From: Trueperaceae bacterium
GTDB lineage: Bacteria; Deinococcota; Deinococci; Deinococcales; Trueperaceae
Direction of reading: 5' to 3'
NCBI GenBank assembly: GCA_020354625.1
Contig: CP070651.1
Coordinates: 3,171,776 to 3,235,775 of the forward strand
DNA length: 64,000 nucleotides
In this document: positions 45,755 through 55,582 of the stretch, piece by piece
Layout: the number at the start of each line of letters is the position of its first letter
Position numbering within the stretch: position 1 is the stretch's first letter
The notes under the pieces: generated by a model
What the model saw: the letters and a program-made list of their open reading frames with translations, nothing else
The model's database searches: none
Told to the model about the DNA's origin: nothing
Translations under genes and position numbers: made by a program

Positions 45755-48700
45755 TCATCCCAGCGCCATCGGCCGCGCCGGCACACTAGCGAGCTCGAGT
45801 GCCCGGAAGAGGAGGCGCGTGAGCACCTTGCCACTCGCCAAAGAGAGCATCTCTCCCTCGCGTATCTCGTTGAGCGTCAGATCGTACCGAATGAGGTCGA
45901 GCTCCGCCTCCAAAAAGCGCTTCACGCTCAAGGACTCGTCACCCTTTTGAGCTTCGAGATAAAGGCAGACCAGGTTGCGCTGGGCCCTACGCAGCTCGAT
46001 CACCAAACCGCTCACAGCGATCTTCTCCCACTTGTCCTTCGACGGTAACGCCACCAGACCGTCCCGCAACCACCCGAGCCCCAGACGCTCACCCAGAACG
46101 AAGTAGCTCTTGGCGACCACCTTGAGCTCGACGCCAGAGCTATGGTTCGCCTCCACCACCCCGATGCCACTCGCCAGGTAGTCGAAGCTGGCGACGTCCT
46201 GAGCGAGGTGGGTTGGGACCCCTTGGTGCTCCAAACGCCTCACGACACTACGGTAGTTCCTCCGCTCAGAAGGGGGTAACAGCTTCACAAGATCCCCTCG
46301 CAGGCTGCGAAGTGGCTTGCGGTAAAAGGAGACGAAATCGGTTACCGGTTCGATGGTTAGATCGCTGAGGAGCATCCAGTTGGCGATGGCCTCGACCGAA
46401 GCGACCATCTTGTCGAGCACATGGTACTGCAACGCCGTCGGCACCTCACCATCGAGGTTGAAGAGCCCCTCGAGGAACGTCTGCGCTTCCAAGATCTCCA
46501 ACGTCACCAGGGCGGCCTTGATGATCTCCTCGGGCGTCGCACCCGTTTCGTTGATGCCCCGGTGTACAAAGGAGATTCCGAGGATGTCTACCACTGTGTT
46601 GGTGAACTGGGTAGCGATGATTTCACGGCGGAGCGGGTGGGAACCGATCGCCTCGGGGAACCGTTCCCTTACCCCGGTCGGAAAGTAAGAAGTCAGGTAG
46701 TGCTGGAAGCGGGGATCGTCCGGAAAAGAGGTCGTGAGTAGATGACGATAGAGCCCCTGCTTGACATAGGACAGCAAGATCGTCAGCTCCGGACGAGTCA
46801 ACCCCTCCCCTGCGCGTTCACGATCTAGAAATTGCTTGTGTGTAGGCAAAAACTCGACCCGTGGTCGCAACCCACCCCGCTCGGAAAGATACTCTTGCAG
46901 CGAGACAAAGAGCGATAGATCCTGACGACTGCGCCGCTCAGCCGACGAGAGCGCCAGCGACTGATGGTAGTTGTTGCGCAACACCAAACTGCTGACTTCG
47001 GACGTCCAGTCTTTCAAGAGCCGGTTGCGCTGCACCTCGGTGAGATCACCAGAATCGACCAGGGATTGGAGCAGAATCTTGAGATTCACTTCCCGGTCGC
47101 TCATATCGACTCCGGCTGAATTATCGATGGCGTCAGTATTGATCTTACCCCCGGCCCGCGCGTATTCGACGCGGGCGAGTTGGGTAAGACCGAGGTTTCC
47201 ACCCTCCCCAACCACACGCGCCCGCAGCTCGCTCGCATCGATCCTCACGGCGTCATTTCCAGCGTCGCCGACATCGGCATTACGCTCGCTACTGGCCTTG
47301 ACATAGGTTCCGACCCCACCGTTCCAAAGAAGATCGACCGGCATCTTGAGTAGGGCATGTATTAAATCCTGACCGCTCAAAGCGTCGTTCTCGAGACCGA
47401 GGAGCGCTCTGATTTGGGGGCTGAGAGGGATCGACTTGGCAGCACGATCGAACACCCCCCCACCGGCGCTGATCAGCGCTCGGTCGTAGTCTTGCCAGCT
47501 CGAGCGGGAGAGCTCGAATAGGCGCCTGCGCTCCCGGTAGCTCGCACGCGGATCGGGATCAGGATCGAGAAAGATATGCAGGTGGTTGAAAGCGGCGAGC
47601 AGCCGGATCTTTTCGGTAAAGAGCATGCCGTTGCCAAAAACGTCACCCGACATGTCGCCGATGCCGAGCACCGTTATCGGATCCTCGAACACATTCACCC
47701 CAAGCTCCCTGAAGTGACGGCCCACACACTCCCAGGCACCTCGGGCAGTGATGCCTTCAGCCTTGTGATCGTATCCCTGGGAACCGCCCGAGGCGAAGGC
47801 GTCTCCCAACCAGAAGTTGTACTCGGCGGCGGTCTCATTAGCGAGGTCGCTGAACGCAGCCGTCCCCTTGTCGGCGGCAACGACAAGATAGGGATCGGGA
47901 TCGTCATAGCAAAGGACGCCGTCGGGTTGAACCGTGCGACCGTTCACGATGTTGTCGGTCACATCGAGCAAGCCCCGAATAAAGGTTTGGTACTTCATGC
48001 GAACGTATTCCCTCAACGCCACGCGATCGCTAGGGGGGTGCTTGAGAACGAACCCCCCCTTCGAACCGACCGGGACGATCACGGCATTCTTGGTCATCTG
48101 AGTCTTCATAAGCCCCAGGATCTCGGAGCGAAAATCGTCGGGACGATCGCTCCACCGCACCCCACCGCGTGCGACCCGCCCACCACGTAAGTGAGTCCCT
48201 TCGATACCCGGTCCCATCACCGCGATCTCGAACATCGGGCGGGGATCAGGCATGTCGAACACATCGGCCGAGGCGATCTTGAAGCTGATGTGATCACGTC
48301 CCAGGTAGAAATTGGTCCGTAGGGTAGCCTCTATGAGGTTGAAAAGGCCGCGCAAGACACGGTCTTCTGAGAGCGAGGAGACTGCCGCCAATGCCTCGGA
48401 CAGCTCTTCTGCGATGCGTGCCGATTCTGCAGAGCGCTCCCCCTCAAAGCCGGGATCGAACTTGGCGGCAAAGTAGCGATACAACTGACAGGCGATCGAG
48501 GGATGGTTGAGGAGGGTAGAGGCGATGTAACCCCGGCTCGTTCCGGTGCTGAGCTGGGCGTAGTACATCTGGTAGGCTCTCAACAAGAGTACCTGGCGAA
48601 CCGTCAGTCCCGCATAGAGCACCAGGTGGTTCAGGTGATCGTTCTCATAAGCTCCCTCTAATAGGCTCTCTAGCGCCTCGATCAGCCGCAGACGGTGGTT

Positions 48701-50575
48701 GCGTATGTCGAGACGCCCACCACCCAAGTCCTGAACCCGAAAGACATCGATGCCCTTTGCTCCACGTGGGGCGAGCTGGTAGGAGACCTGCTCGAGCACC
48801 TTGAGCCCAAGATTCTCGAGGATGGGGAGCACCTCGCTGAGCACCAAGCCCCGACTGTGGTGGTAGATTTTTAGGAGCGTAACCTCATCCCCATGCACGC
48901 CTCCAACCCCCACCGGGTTGAACAGATCGACCCGGTAGGTGCCTGTAATCCGCTCCAGATTCAAGATGTCTCGCACGGCAGATCGGCTATTGCTAGACGC
49001 TTTGTAGCGCTCGTCGAACGCGAACTGGTAACGCTCAGCAAGCCCTCTTCCCTCAGCCTCCCCAACCTCGGTGACGAGCGCCTCAACCAGGTGATCGTCC
49101 CAGCTGCGGATCAGCTCGGTGACCTCACGCTGGATGAGCTTGATATCCACCTCGAAAGGGGTCATCTCGGTGGTCAGAAAGAAGTGGAACCGCACCTGCG
49201 CCTCGTCCTCACCCATCGCCAACTGGTAGTCGACGTGGCTCGCCCGAAGCTTGTCGGCCAAGAGCTCCTGTATCCTGCCCCGCACCACCGCGTTGAACCG
49301 GTCGCGTGGCATGATCACCATAATGGCCAAACCACGCCCCAGCGGGTCGGGGCGCGAGGTAAGGCGAACGCCCCGTTCCTGTTCGAGACTCATGATGGTA
49401 CGAATCTCTTGATGCAGGCTCCCGGCATCGGCCCAGAAGAGTTCGCCGCGCGGCATCGAGTTGAAGATGGTGCTGATCTGCTTGTAGTCGTGTGATTCGG
49501 GAGCGGCATTGTCGAGCTCGAGCACCTGCCTCAATTTGTGCCGCAGGATCGGCGTCTCTTCGACGGGCGTCGAAAGCGCCTTGGAGGTAAAGAGACCGAG
49601 CAAACGCTGCTCCCCTCGGACTTGCCAGCTATGGGACAACTTCTTGACCCCGATGTAATCCATCCGCGCGGGGCGGTGCACACTCGACTCGGCATTGGTC
49701 TTGGTTACGATCAAGAGCCGTCCACCTGTCACCCGCTCACGCAAGCCCTCAGAGATATCGGCCAGCCGCACCGGCTCCCGGTAAGCGCTCTTCTCGGTCT
49801 TACGGAGGATGCCGAGCCCACTCCCTTCGGTCAACTGCAGGTACGGAACCTCGTCGCGGGTGAGGATATCGTACTCGCGGTACCCAAGATAGACGAAATG
49901 GTCGTCGTCGAGCCAATCCAGAAAGGCGGCGTACTCCTCGAGCTCTTCAGCCCGGTCTCGGTAGTACCCCTGAGCGCTCATCCGCCGCAGCTGCCGCAGG
50001 TAATCACCCAACCTGCTCCCTTGTTCCCGCATGGCCTGGTAATCCTCGGTGGCCAAGACCACGTCTTCGAGCACCTCGGTTACGGCCTGCTCGAGCTTTT
50101 TCAGGGCACGTTCGTCCTCCTGTTTTTGCACGAAGTAGAGTTCGAAGGCCTCGTTCTTCCCCTTGCGCCTATGATCTTCGAGGTTGGTGATCACACCCGC
50201 TTCGTCACGCTCGATGCTGTAGATGGGGTGGAGGAGGTGATAGAGCTCATATCCCTGCCGGCGCAGTTCGGCCCTTACAGAATCGACGATAAATGGCCGG
50301 TTATCGAGAGCGAGCATGAGGACGGTATAGGGTCCCTCCCACCCGTCGGCTGGGAAGCTGGGGTTGAAGACGCGCACCCGAATGCTCCTGTCACCGCGAT
50401 CTTGCAACAGCGAGAGGCCACTGACCGCCATAGCGAAGAGGCCGTCACAGTCGAACGCCTCCAAAAATTCTGGGGCCGCTTTATCGAAAAGGACCTCGCC
50501 GAACCGGCGGAGCAGAATCTCACTATCCGACAACCGAGTAAAACGTTCCCGGATCCGTTCAAGTGTGGTCGACAT
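45755..50575 (-). CDS. gdhB: NAD-specific glutamate dehydrogenase, large type
   Basis: 1606 residues, the usual size of the L-GDH180-like class of Pseudomonas and Streptomyces. It deaminates glutamate to 2-oxoglutarate, mainly for catabolism. The long N-terminal regulatory part (residues 1-700) has ACT-like domains; the catalytic domain begins near 800 with RGGVRWSDRPDDFRSEILGLMKTQ, then VPVGSKGGFVLKHPP (about 840) and KYQTFIRGLLDVTDNIV. NAD-binding IGDMSGDVFGNGMLF lies near 980. The last 500 residues are the class-specific helical region. Monocistronic. This is the largest gene of the window. The start MSTTLERIRERF has no strong ribosome-binding site. Confidence 0.95.
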   Translation of the reverse strand: MSTTLERIRERFTRLSDSEILLRRFGEVLFDKAAPEFLEAFDCDGLFAMAVSGLSLLQDRGDRSIRVRVFNPSFPADGWEGPYTVLMLALDNRPFIVDSVRAELRRQGYELYHLLHPIYSIERDEAGVITNLEDHRRKGKNEAFELYFVQKQEDERALKKLEQAVTEVLEDVVLATEDYQAMREQGSRLGDYLRQLRRMSAQGYYRDRAEELEEYAAFLDWLDDDHFVYLGYREYDILTRDEVPYLQLTEGSGLGILRKTEKSAYREPVRLADISEGLRERVTGGRLLIVTKTNAESSVHRPARMDYIGVKKLSHSWQVRGEQRLLGLFTSKALSTPVEETPILRHKLRQVLELDNAAPESHDYKQISTIFNSMPRGELFWADAGSLHQEIRTIMSLEQERGVRLTSRPDPLGRGLAIMVIMPRDRFNAVVRGRIQELLADKLRASHVDYQLAMGEDEAQVRFHFFLTTEMTPFEVDIKLIQREVTELIRSWDDHLVEALVTEVGEAEGRGLAERYQFAFDERYKASSNSRSAVRDILNLERITGTYRVDLFNPVGVGGVHGDEVTLLKIYHHSRGLVLSEVLPILENLGLKVLEQVSYQLAPRGAKGIDVFRVQDLGGGRLDIRNHRLRLIEALESLLEGAYENDHLNHLVLYAGLTVRQVLLLRAYQMYYAQLSTGTSRGYIASTLLNHPSIACQLYRYFAAKFDPGFEGERSAESARIAEELSEALAAVSSLSEDRVLRGLFNLIEATLRTNFYLGRDHISFKIASADVFDMPDPRPMFEIAVMGPGIEGTHLRGGRVARGGVRWSDRPDDFRSEILGLMKTQMTKNAVIVPVGSKGGFVLKHPPSDRVALREYVRMKYQTFIRGLLDVTDNIVNGRTVQPDGVLCYDDPDPYLVVAADKGTAAFSDLANETAAEYNFWLGDAFASGGSQGYDHKAEGITARGAWECVGRHFRELGVNVFEDPITVLGIGDMSGDVFGNGMLFTEKIRLLAAFNHLHIFLDPDPDPRASYRERRRLFELSRSSWQDYDRALISAGGGVFDRAAKSIPLSPQIRALLGLENDALSGQDLIHALLKMPVDLLWNGGVGTYVKASSERNADVGDAGNDAVRIDASELRARVVGEGGNLGLTQLARVEYARAGGKINTDAIDNSAGVDMSDREVNLKILLQSLVDSGDLTEVQRNRLLKDWTSEVSSLVLRNNYHQSLALSSAERRSRQDLSLFVSLQEYLSERGGLRPRVEFLPTHKQFLDRERAGEGLTRPELTILLSYVKQGLYRHLLTTSFPDDPRFQHYLTSYFPTGVRERFPEAIGSHPLRREIIATQFTNTVVDILGISFVHRGINETGATPEEIIKAALVTLEILEAQTFLEGLFNLDGEVPTALQYHVLDKMVASVEAIANWMLLSDLTIEPVTDFVSFYRKPLRSLRGDLVKLLPPSERRNYRSVVRRLEHQGVPTHLAQDVASFDYLASGIGVVEANHSSGVELKVVAKSYFVLGERLGLGWLRDGLVALPSKDKWEKIAVSGLVIELRRAQRNLVCLYLEAQKGDESLSVKRFLEAELDLIRYDLTLNEIREGEMLSLASGKVLTRLLFRALELASVPARPMALG

Positions 50576-50823
50576 GTTCTCACTAACTTTCTACGATAAT
50601 CGCTCAATCTGGCTACGGCGAGTCGGATACCGACACAGACGAGGCGCTGCTTTCGATAGTTCACCTTAAACGCCCCGCGTATTCTTCGTATGCAAGGTAT
50701 TATACTGGCTCCGCCTCTACAGCCGCGCTACGCTGAGGGAGCGAGAAGAACCCCCAGTCCATAGCCTCCGAACGAACTTCGGGCCGGCATGCCGTACACG
50801 ACATATAGAAAGAATCCCGCCCG

Positions 50824-50829
50824 TATACT
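50824..50829 (+). promoter_or_regulatory. Leaderless -10 element of lspA
   Basis: TATACT ends 7 nt before the ATG at 50837, with no ribosome-binding site. A second TATACT at 50701-50706 is farther upstream in the same 261-bp divergent gap. Confidence 0.55.
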
Positions 50830-50836
50830 AAGAATC

Positions 50837-51409
50837 ATGTTCCTGCTGCTTGCCGCCGTCCTTATCGCCGCCGATCAGATCAGCAAATTCTGGGTCAAGG
50901 GTAGCTTCAGTCTGGGCCATGAGTTTCCACTCGGGCTCGGCTTCTCCCTCACCTACGTCCAGAACAACGGTGCGGCCTTCGGCATGCTTCGCGACCTGTC
51001 GGTCCCACTCGGCTCGTTGACCCTCGACGGCACCTTGCTGTTGGGGCTCCTTTCGGCCGCGGTGGCCACCGTCTTGCTGGTCTATCTACTGGTAAACGGC
51101 CGACGGCTCCCCGCATTGCCCCTCCTCGGCTTGACGCTGATCTTCAGCGGCGCTGTCGGCAACATGATCGATCGCCTGAGACTCGGATACGTGGTCGATT
51201 TCATCCACTTCCAAGTGCCAAACTTCAACTTTCCCGTGTTCAATCTAGCCGACAGTTGCGTGGTCGTCGGGGCCGCTCTGGTGCTCTTGAGCAACGTGCT
51301 GCCGAAGCGGAGCGCACCACGAACTGCCCATCAGCAAGACGACGCCGAACTATTTCGTGACTTCGAGTTCGATCCCGGTCTCGAGCTCAACTCGCCAGAC
51401 CGCGATTGA
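50837..51409 (+). CDS. lspA: Lipoprotein signal peptidase
   Basis: 190 residues with four transmembrane helices. It cleaves the signal peptide of diacylglyceryl-modified prolipoproteins in the membrane. Conserved boxes: AADQISKFWV near the start, YVQNNGAAFGML, GAVGNMIDRLRLGYVVDFI with the first catalytic Asp, and VFNLADSCVVVG with the second. The C-terminal tail of about 40 residues (PKRSAPRTAHQQDDAELF...) is longer than usual and hydrophilic. Start ATG 50837 chosen because the first helix begins there and TATACT lies 7 nt upstream. The P-type ATPase gene starts 25 bp after its stop. Confidence 0.93.
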   Translation: MFLLLAAVLIAADQISKFWVKGSFSLGHEFPLGLGFSLTYVQNNGAAFGMLRDLSVPLGSLTLDGTLLLGLLSAAVATVLLVYLLVNGRRLPALPLLGLTLIFSGAVGNMIDRLRLGYVVDFIHFQVPNFNFPVFNLADSCVVVGAALVLLSNVLPKRSAPRTAHQQDDAELFRDFEFDPGLELNSPDRD

Positions 51410-51434
51410 TCCGCGATCCCAAAGGATCGTAGCC

Positions 51435-53555
51435 GTGCCGAACCGAACCACCCTCCTCAGCGTAACGGGGATGGACTGTGCCGACTGCACCAGACAGGTC
51501 GAAAGAGCGCTTTGTAGCGTCTCCGGCGTTCACGCGGTCGAGGTATCCCTCGCTTCAGAACGAGCGAAGGTCACGTTCGATCCGGCGCTGGTCACGATCA
51601 GTGAGTTGACAGCGGCCGTGACCAAACAAGGGTACGGCTGTTCGCTCCCAGGTACTGGGCCAGACAATGCCGACCTCACAACGAGAGCCGAGTGGCCGTT
51701 CGCCTGGCTCATCGCCGCATTCTTGATGCTGGTGGTCGTGGCGGAGTGGTTCGGACTGTTCGACCGGCTCGACGACCGGCTCCCCTGGTTCGCCTGGCTG
51801 CTCGCTGTCCTCGGGGCCGGCTATCCCGTCTTTCGTAAGGTCGTTGAGGCCGCATTACGGCGCCAGATCATCGCCCACACGCTCATGACCTTGGGGGTGA
51901 CCGCGGCCATGCTGGTCGGTGAGTATTCGGCTGCCATCGTCATCGTGCTCTTTATGCGCGTCGCCAACTACACCGAACACTTCACCATGACGCGCGCCCG
52001 GCAGGCCATCAAGGATCTCACCAAGCTGGCGCCCCAGAACGCCCGGGTGCTTCGGAACGGTGTGGAACAGACCCTTCCTATCGAGCAGGTCCAGCGCGGG
52101 GATATCGTAGTGGTGCGCCCTGGAGATCGCATCCCCGTCGACGGCGTCGTGATCGAAGGAGCTGCCACCGTCAATCAGTCGACCATCACCGGCGAATCGA
52201 TGCCGGTCGAGGTGGGGCCGGGAACAGAGGTGTTCGCCGCCAGCCTGGCGGAGCTCGGTAGCCTGAGAATCGAAGTCTGGCGGAGGGGTGAGCAGACGAC
52301 ATTCGGGCGCATCATCACGCTAGTCGAGGAGGCCGAAACCGGCCGTTCCGATGCCCAGCAGCTCGCCGACAGAGTCGCCAGCTACTACCTACCGGTCATC
52401 TCGGGTGTAGCGGCTCTGACCTTCGTACTGAGCCGCGATCCCCTGGCCACCGCTGCAGTGCTTTTGGTCGCCTGTGCCTGCGCATTTGCCATGGCGACCC
52501 CCGTGGCGATGCTCGCCTCGATCGGTGCAGCTGCCAAACAGGGGCTCCTCATCAAAGGCGGCAGGCACCTCGAAGCGCTCGCGCGCGCAGATGTGCTCTT
52601 GGTGGACAAGACCGGCACACTGACGCTCGGCACTCCCGAAATCACCGATATCGTGTCCCTAGGAACCCACACCGAAGAGGCTATTCTCACCTGCGCCGCC
52701 TCGGCCGAACAGGACTCCGAACATCCACTCGCTGAAGCTGTAAGACGGGCCGCCGACGAGAAGGGTCTCAGCTTCTCCCCTCCCGACACCTTCAGCGCCC
52801 TCCCCGGTTTCGGGATCAGGGCCCGCTTCGGCACACAGGAGGTGACCGTCGGCAGCCACCGTGTGCTCGACGGCCAAACCGTACCGAAGCGCGTCAGGGA
52901 GTTGCAAAAAGAGGGAAAGACCCTGCTCTACCTCTTGGTGAATGGCGAGCTCGAAGGCGTGCTAGCAGCGGCTGATCGACTGCGATCTGATGCCGTCTGG
53001 AACGTACGAAATCTTAAAACACTCGGCTTCTCCACCGTAGAAATGCTCACTGGCGACCACGAAGCCACCGCACAGGCGCTGGCCGAGAAGCTCGACATCG
53101 CCTACCGGGCGAACCTCCTCCCAGAAGAAAAGATCGCGGTCGTGCGCCGCTACCAAGCCGAAGGACACCGGGTAGTGATGGTGGGCGATGGGGTCAACGA
53201 CGCACCTGCTTTGGCCCAAGCCGACGTCGGCATCGCGATGGGGAACGTGGGCACCGAAGTGGCGATGGAGGCCGCTCACCTGATATTGATGCGCGACGAC
53301 TGGGCACTGGTCCCCGAAGCCGTGCGGATCGCCCGCCGTACTATGCAGATCGTCCGCAGCAACCTCGGCTTTACCATCGCCTTCAACACGGTAGGGGTAT
53401 CGCTGGCGGCCTTCGGCATCTTACCCCCCATCTTCGCCGCCGCCGCCCAATCGATCCCCGATCTCGGCATCATGGCTAATTCCGCACGTCTCTTGCGCCA
53501 GCCCCACGCCCGGCATGAAGAGGAAGGCCCAGACCACTCGACTCGCGGCGGCTAA
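51435..53555 (+). CDS. Heavy-metal P1B-type ATPase with a CAC instead of a CPC motif
   Basis: 706 residues. An N-terminal metal-binding domain has GMDCADCTRQVERAL (C-x2-C, with the GMDC form common in Zn/Cd pumps). The actuator loop TITGESMP, phosphorylation site DKTGTLTLG, nucleotide site SEHPLAEAV and hinge GDGVNDAPALAQAD are all intact. The membrane ion site, usually Cys-Pro-Cys, reads Cys347-Ala-Cys349 (VACACAFAMATP); the codons are tgt gcc tgc. The last helix has IPDLGIMANSARLL with an Asp as in Zn pumps. Metal transport out of the cytoplasm is expected; Cu or Zn class uncertain. GTG start with AAAGGAT 7 nt upstream. Confidence 0.88.
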   Translation: MPNRTTLLSVTGMDCADCTRQVERALCSVSGVHAVEVSLASERAKVTFDPALVTISELTAAVTKQGYGCSLPGTGPDNADLTTRAEWPFAWLIAAFLMLVVVAEWFGLFDRLDDRLPWFAWLLAVLGAGYPVFRKVVEAALRRQIIAHTLMTLGVTAAMLVGEYSAAIVIVLFMRVANYTEHFTMTRARQAIKDLTKLAPQNARVLRNGVEQTLPIEQVQRGDIVVVRPGDRIPVDGVVIEGAATVNQSTITGESMPVEVGPGTEVFAASLAELGSLRIEVWRRGEQTTFGRIITLVEEAETGRSDAQQLADRVASYYLPVISGVAALTFVLSRDPLATAAVLLVACACAFAMATPVAMLASIGAAAKQGLLIKGGRHLEALARADVLLVDKTGTLTLGTPEITDIVSLGTHTEEAILTCAASAEQDSEHPLAEAVRRAADEKGLSFSPPDTFSALPGFGIRARFGTQEVTVGSHRVLDGQTVPKRVRELQKEGKTLLYLLVNGELEGVLAAADRLRSDAVWNVRNLKTLGFSTVEMLTGDHEATAQALAEKLDIAYRANLLPEEKIAVVRRYQAEGHRVVMVGDGVNDAPALAQADVGIAMGNVGTEVAMEAAHLILMRDDWALVPEAVRIARRTMQIVRSNLGFTIAFNTVGVSLAAFGILPPIFAAAAQSIPDLGIMANSARLLRQPHARHEEEGPDHSTRGG

Positions 53556-53610
53556 GCACCTTAAGGCTCACTTTTTACTCGGTCGCACGGCCCTACCGGG
53601 TACCAGGGTC

Positions 53611-54453
53611 TCACCCTTTCACAAGCTTCAAAAACCGCTCTCGACCAGCCAAATCCTCGAAGATCGAAGCATCGGCCCAGCCGCGGCTGCTCTCTAGCGC
53701 CGCACGAACGTTTCGTGGATCGAGTTCCATCAACAAGACCGCCCCGGGGGTAAGCAAGCGGCGCGCCTGGCGCTCCAGCCGCCGGGCCTGGCGCAACCCC
53801 GAGCGGCCCCCGTAAAGCGCCGATTCCGGATCGCGCTTTACCTCCGGGCTCACCACCGCGCGGTCCCGATCGGGCAGGTAGGGTGGGTTGGAGACCATCA
53901 GACCGACCCTGGCAGCAATCTCTTTCACCGCGGGCGTATCCAAGAGATCTGCCCTCAAAAAAGATACTGCCAACCCGAGTCTCTGCGCGTTGGTTGCCGC
54001 GACGTTGAGCGCTTCTGTCGAGATGTCGGTGGCCACCACTTCGGCATCGGGACGCCGGCACTTGATGGCCAACGCGATGGCCCCACTGCCGGTGCCGACC
54101 TCGAGCACCTTAGGATCGGCGACGCCTCGGAGCGTCTCGAGACACAGAACTACCAGCTGTTCGGTCTCCGGCCTGGGGATGAACACTCCTGGCCCCACCA
54201 CGAGCTCCAAGCCATAGAAGTGGCTCCTCGCAAGAATGTGTTGCAGGGGCTCGCGGCCTTCACGACGCACGAGCCACTGCTCGAGTACGGTCTGCTCGCG
54301 AGCCGTCAGCTCCCGCGACGGAGAAAGGATCAGCTCCGAACGAGACAGCTTAACAGCAGCCTCGAGCAAGAGCAGTGCCTCCACTTCCGCACTGACGATC
54401 CCAGCAGCCCGTAGTCTGTTGGCGACCTGGGCCCTCGCCTCCTCAAGCGTCAT
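53611..54453 (-). CDS. prmC: Peptide chain release factor N5-glutamine methyltransferase
   Basis: 280 residues. It methylates the Gln of the GGQ motif in RF1 and RF2. The N-terminal helical domain (MTLEEARAQVANRLRAAG) is followed by PLQHILARSHFYGLELVVGPGVFIPRPETE, broken here, then the SAM loop LEVGTGSGAIAL and the catalytic NPPY in VSNPPYLPD, which holds the target Gln. The ATG at 54453 starts the family consensus; the frame is open 44 codons upstream into the Qng1 gene. Normally next to prfA, but here it closes the rpmH-to-prmC minus-strand run, 37 bp after the Qng1 gene. Convergent with the ATPase gene. Confidence 0.93.
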   Translation of the reverse strand: MTLEEARAQVANRLRAAGIVSAEVEALLLLEAAVKLSRSELILSPSRELTAREQTVLEQWLVRREGREPLQHILARSHFYGLELVVGPGVFIPRPETEQLVVLCLETLRGVADPKVLEVGTGSGAIALAIKCRRPDAEVVATDISTEALNVAATNAQRLGLAVSFLRADLLDTPAVKEIAARVGLMVSNPPYLPDRDRAVVSPEVKRDPESALYGGRSGLRQARRLERQARRLLTPGAVLLMELDPRNVRAALESSRGWADASIFEDLAGRERFLKLVKG

Positions 54454-54490
54454 CGGGTGCTGGGTCCACTTCGAGCACGCAGAGAACTCA

Positions 54491-55453
54491 TCAATAAAAC
54501 ACCGTGCGGGTGCGGTGCCGCGGCAACCGCTTGTAGCGTGGTTCCTGCCCCCTATTCCACAGGGCGATGTCGATCTGCCGAGCACTTACCTCGAGACCCC
54601 GTCCGCGCAACTCCCGTACCAACTCTTCGACCGCGTGGAGCGCCACCGCCCGGATCTCGACCTCCTCGGGAGATCCAGGGGCGACGAGCTCTCCACGCGC
54701 CAGCTTCGTTGCCAACTCCGGGCCGTAGACCAACAATCCGTCGGTCCGAAGAACGTGGGGCACCAGATTGTCTGCGAACATCGTCAGCTGGTCGAGATCT
54801 TCGAAAAAACCGTATCCACGTCCCCCAAACGCCAACGCCAGATCCGAGACGGTGATCTGGGCGCGCTTATAAAACGGCACCTCGAAACCTCGGTAGTAGG
54901 CTATGTCTCGAAAGTCCTTCAGCCTGCTCAAGCCGGCAACCAACCGGCCGGCCGAGTGGTCGGCCTCTTCGAGCAACGCCGCATAACGCCCCTGGTACTT
55001 CTCTACCAGCAGAGAACCCAACTCGTTGAGCGCGCCTGCGTAGAGGGACATGAGTTCTGCCCGCACAGGATCTTCGAGGTCCTGACCCAAGAGGCTCGTA
55101 ACCTGTTCGGGTGAGAGCTCGGACAACTCCTGAGCGCTCGGCGCCCCACGGGCCTCGAAGACATCCTTGAGGCGCGAAGCGACGGTGAAGTAGCCCGACA
55201 TACCCTTACGCTTGATCAGCCTGGGGAAGTACCCCGAACCGAAATTGACGGTGTCCAGCATGAGGAGATACGCCACCGTCGCCTCGGCATCACCTCTGAA
55301 ATGATGTCGTTCGTCGTAACTGGGAACGCTGACACTACGAGGGTCGAATCGGTCGGCGTAGAGCGTGATATCCCCCACTAGCCTGACGTGATCGGCTACT
55401 GCAGCTACCCGGGCACAAGCCTCACGAACGGTCTCGAACAAGCCTTTGCCCAT
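54491..55453 (-). CDS. qng1: Queuosine salvage protein (queuosine 5'-phosphate N-glycosylase, DUF2419)
   Basis: 320 residues, full length for the family. FRGDAEATVAYLLMLDTVNFGSGYFP, given here by its core TVNFGSGYFP, contains substrate-site residues; YKRAQITVSDLALAF, LTMFADNLVPHVLR, EIRAVALHAVEEL and the C-terminal DIALWNRGQEPRYK plus HRTRTVFY are DUF2419 signatures. Qng1 frees queuine from queuosine 5'-phosphate so that the base can be reused for tRNA. Common in eukaryotes and found in scattered bacteria. Lies between the dehalogenase-like gene (129 bp) and prmC (37 bp) on the same strand. No queuosine synthesis gene is in the window. Confidence 0.88.
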   Translation of the reverse strand: MGKGLFETVREACARVAAVADHVRLVGDITLYADRFDPRSVSVPSYDERHHFRGDAEATVAYLLMLDTVNFGSGYFPRLIKRKGMSGYFTVASRLKDVFEARGAPSAQELSELSPEQVTSLLGQDLEDPVRAELMSLYAGALNELGSLLVEKYQGRYAALLEEADHSAGRLVAGLSRLKDFRDIAYYRGFEVPFYKRAQITVSDLALAFGGRGYGFFEDLDQLTMFADNLVPHVLRTDGLLVYGPELATKLARGELVAPGSPEEVEIRAVALHAVEELVRELRGRGLEVSARQIDIALWNRGQEPRYKRLPRHRTRTVFY

Positions 55454-55582
55454 CTGTCACCAGTATCCTCACATCGAACCGAGCCGACCAATCACCGTGA
55501 ACTCCTGCGGGTCGAATGTTTGAACCTACCTCGTCTTTCAGGCTTGTACGCGTAGGCATGAACCGAACAGCAGCCTCGGCTG

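Noticed and set aside
49538-50599. 353-codon plus-strand ORF opposite the glutamate dehydrogenase start
   Set aside because: Antisense to a well-supported gene, with no motif and no ribosome-binding site.
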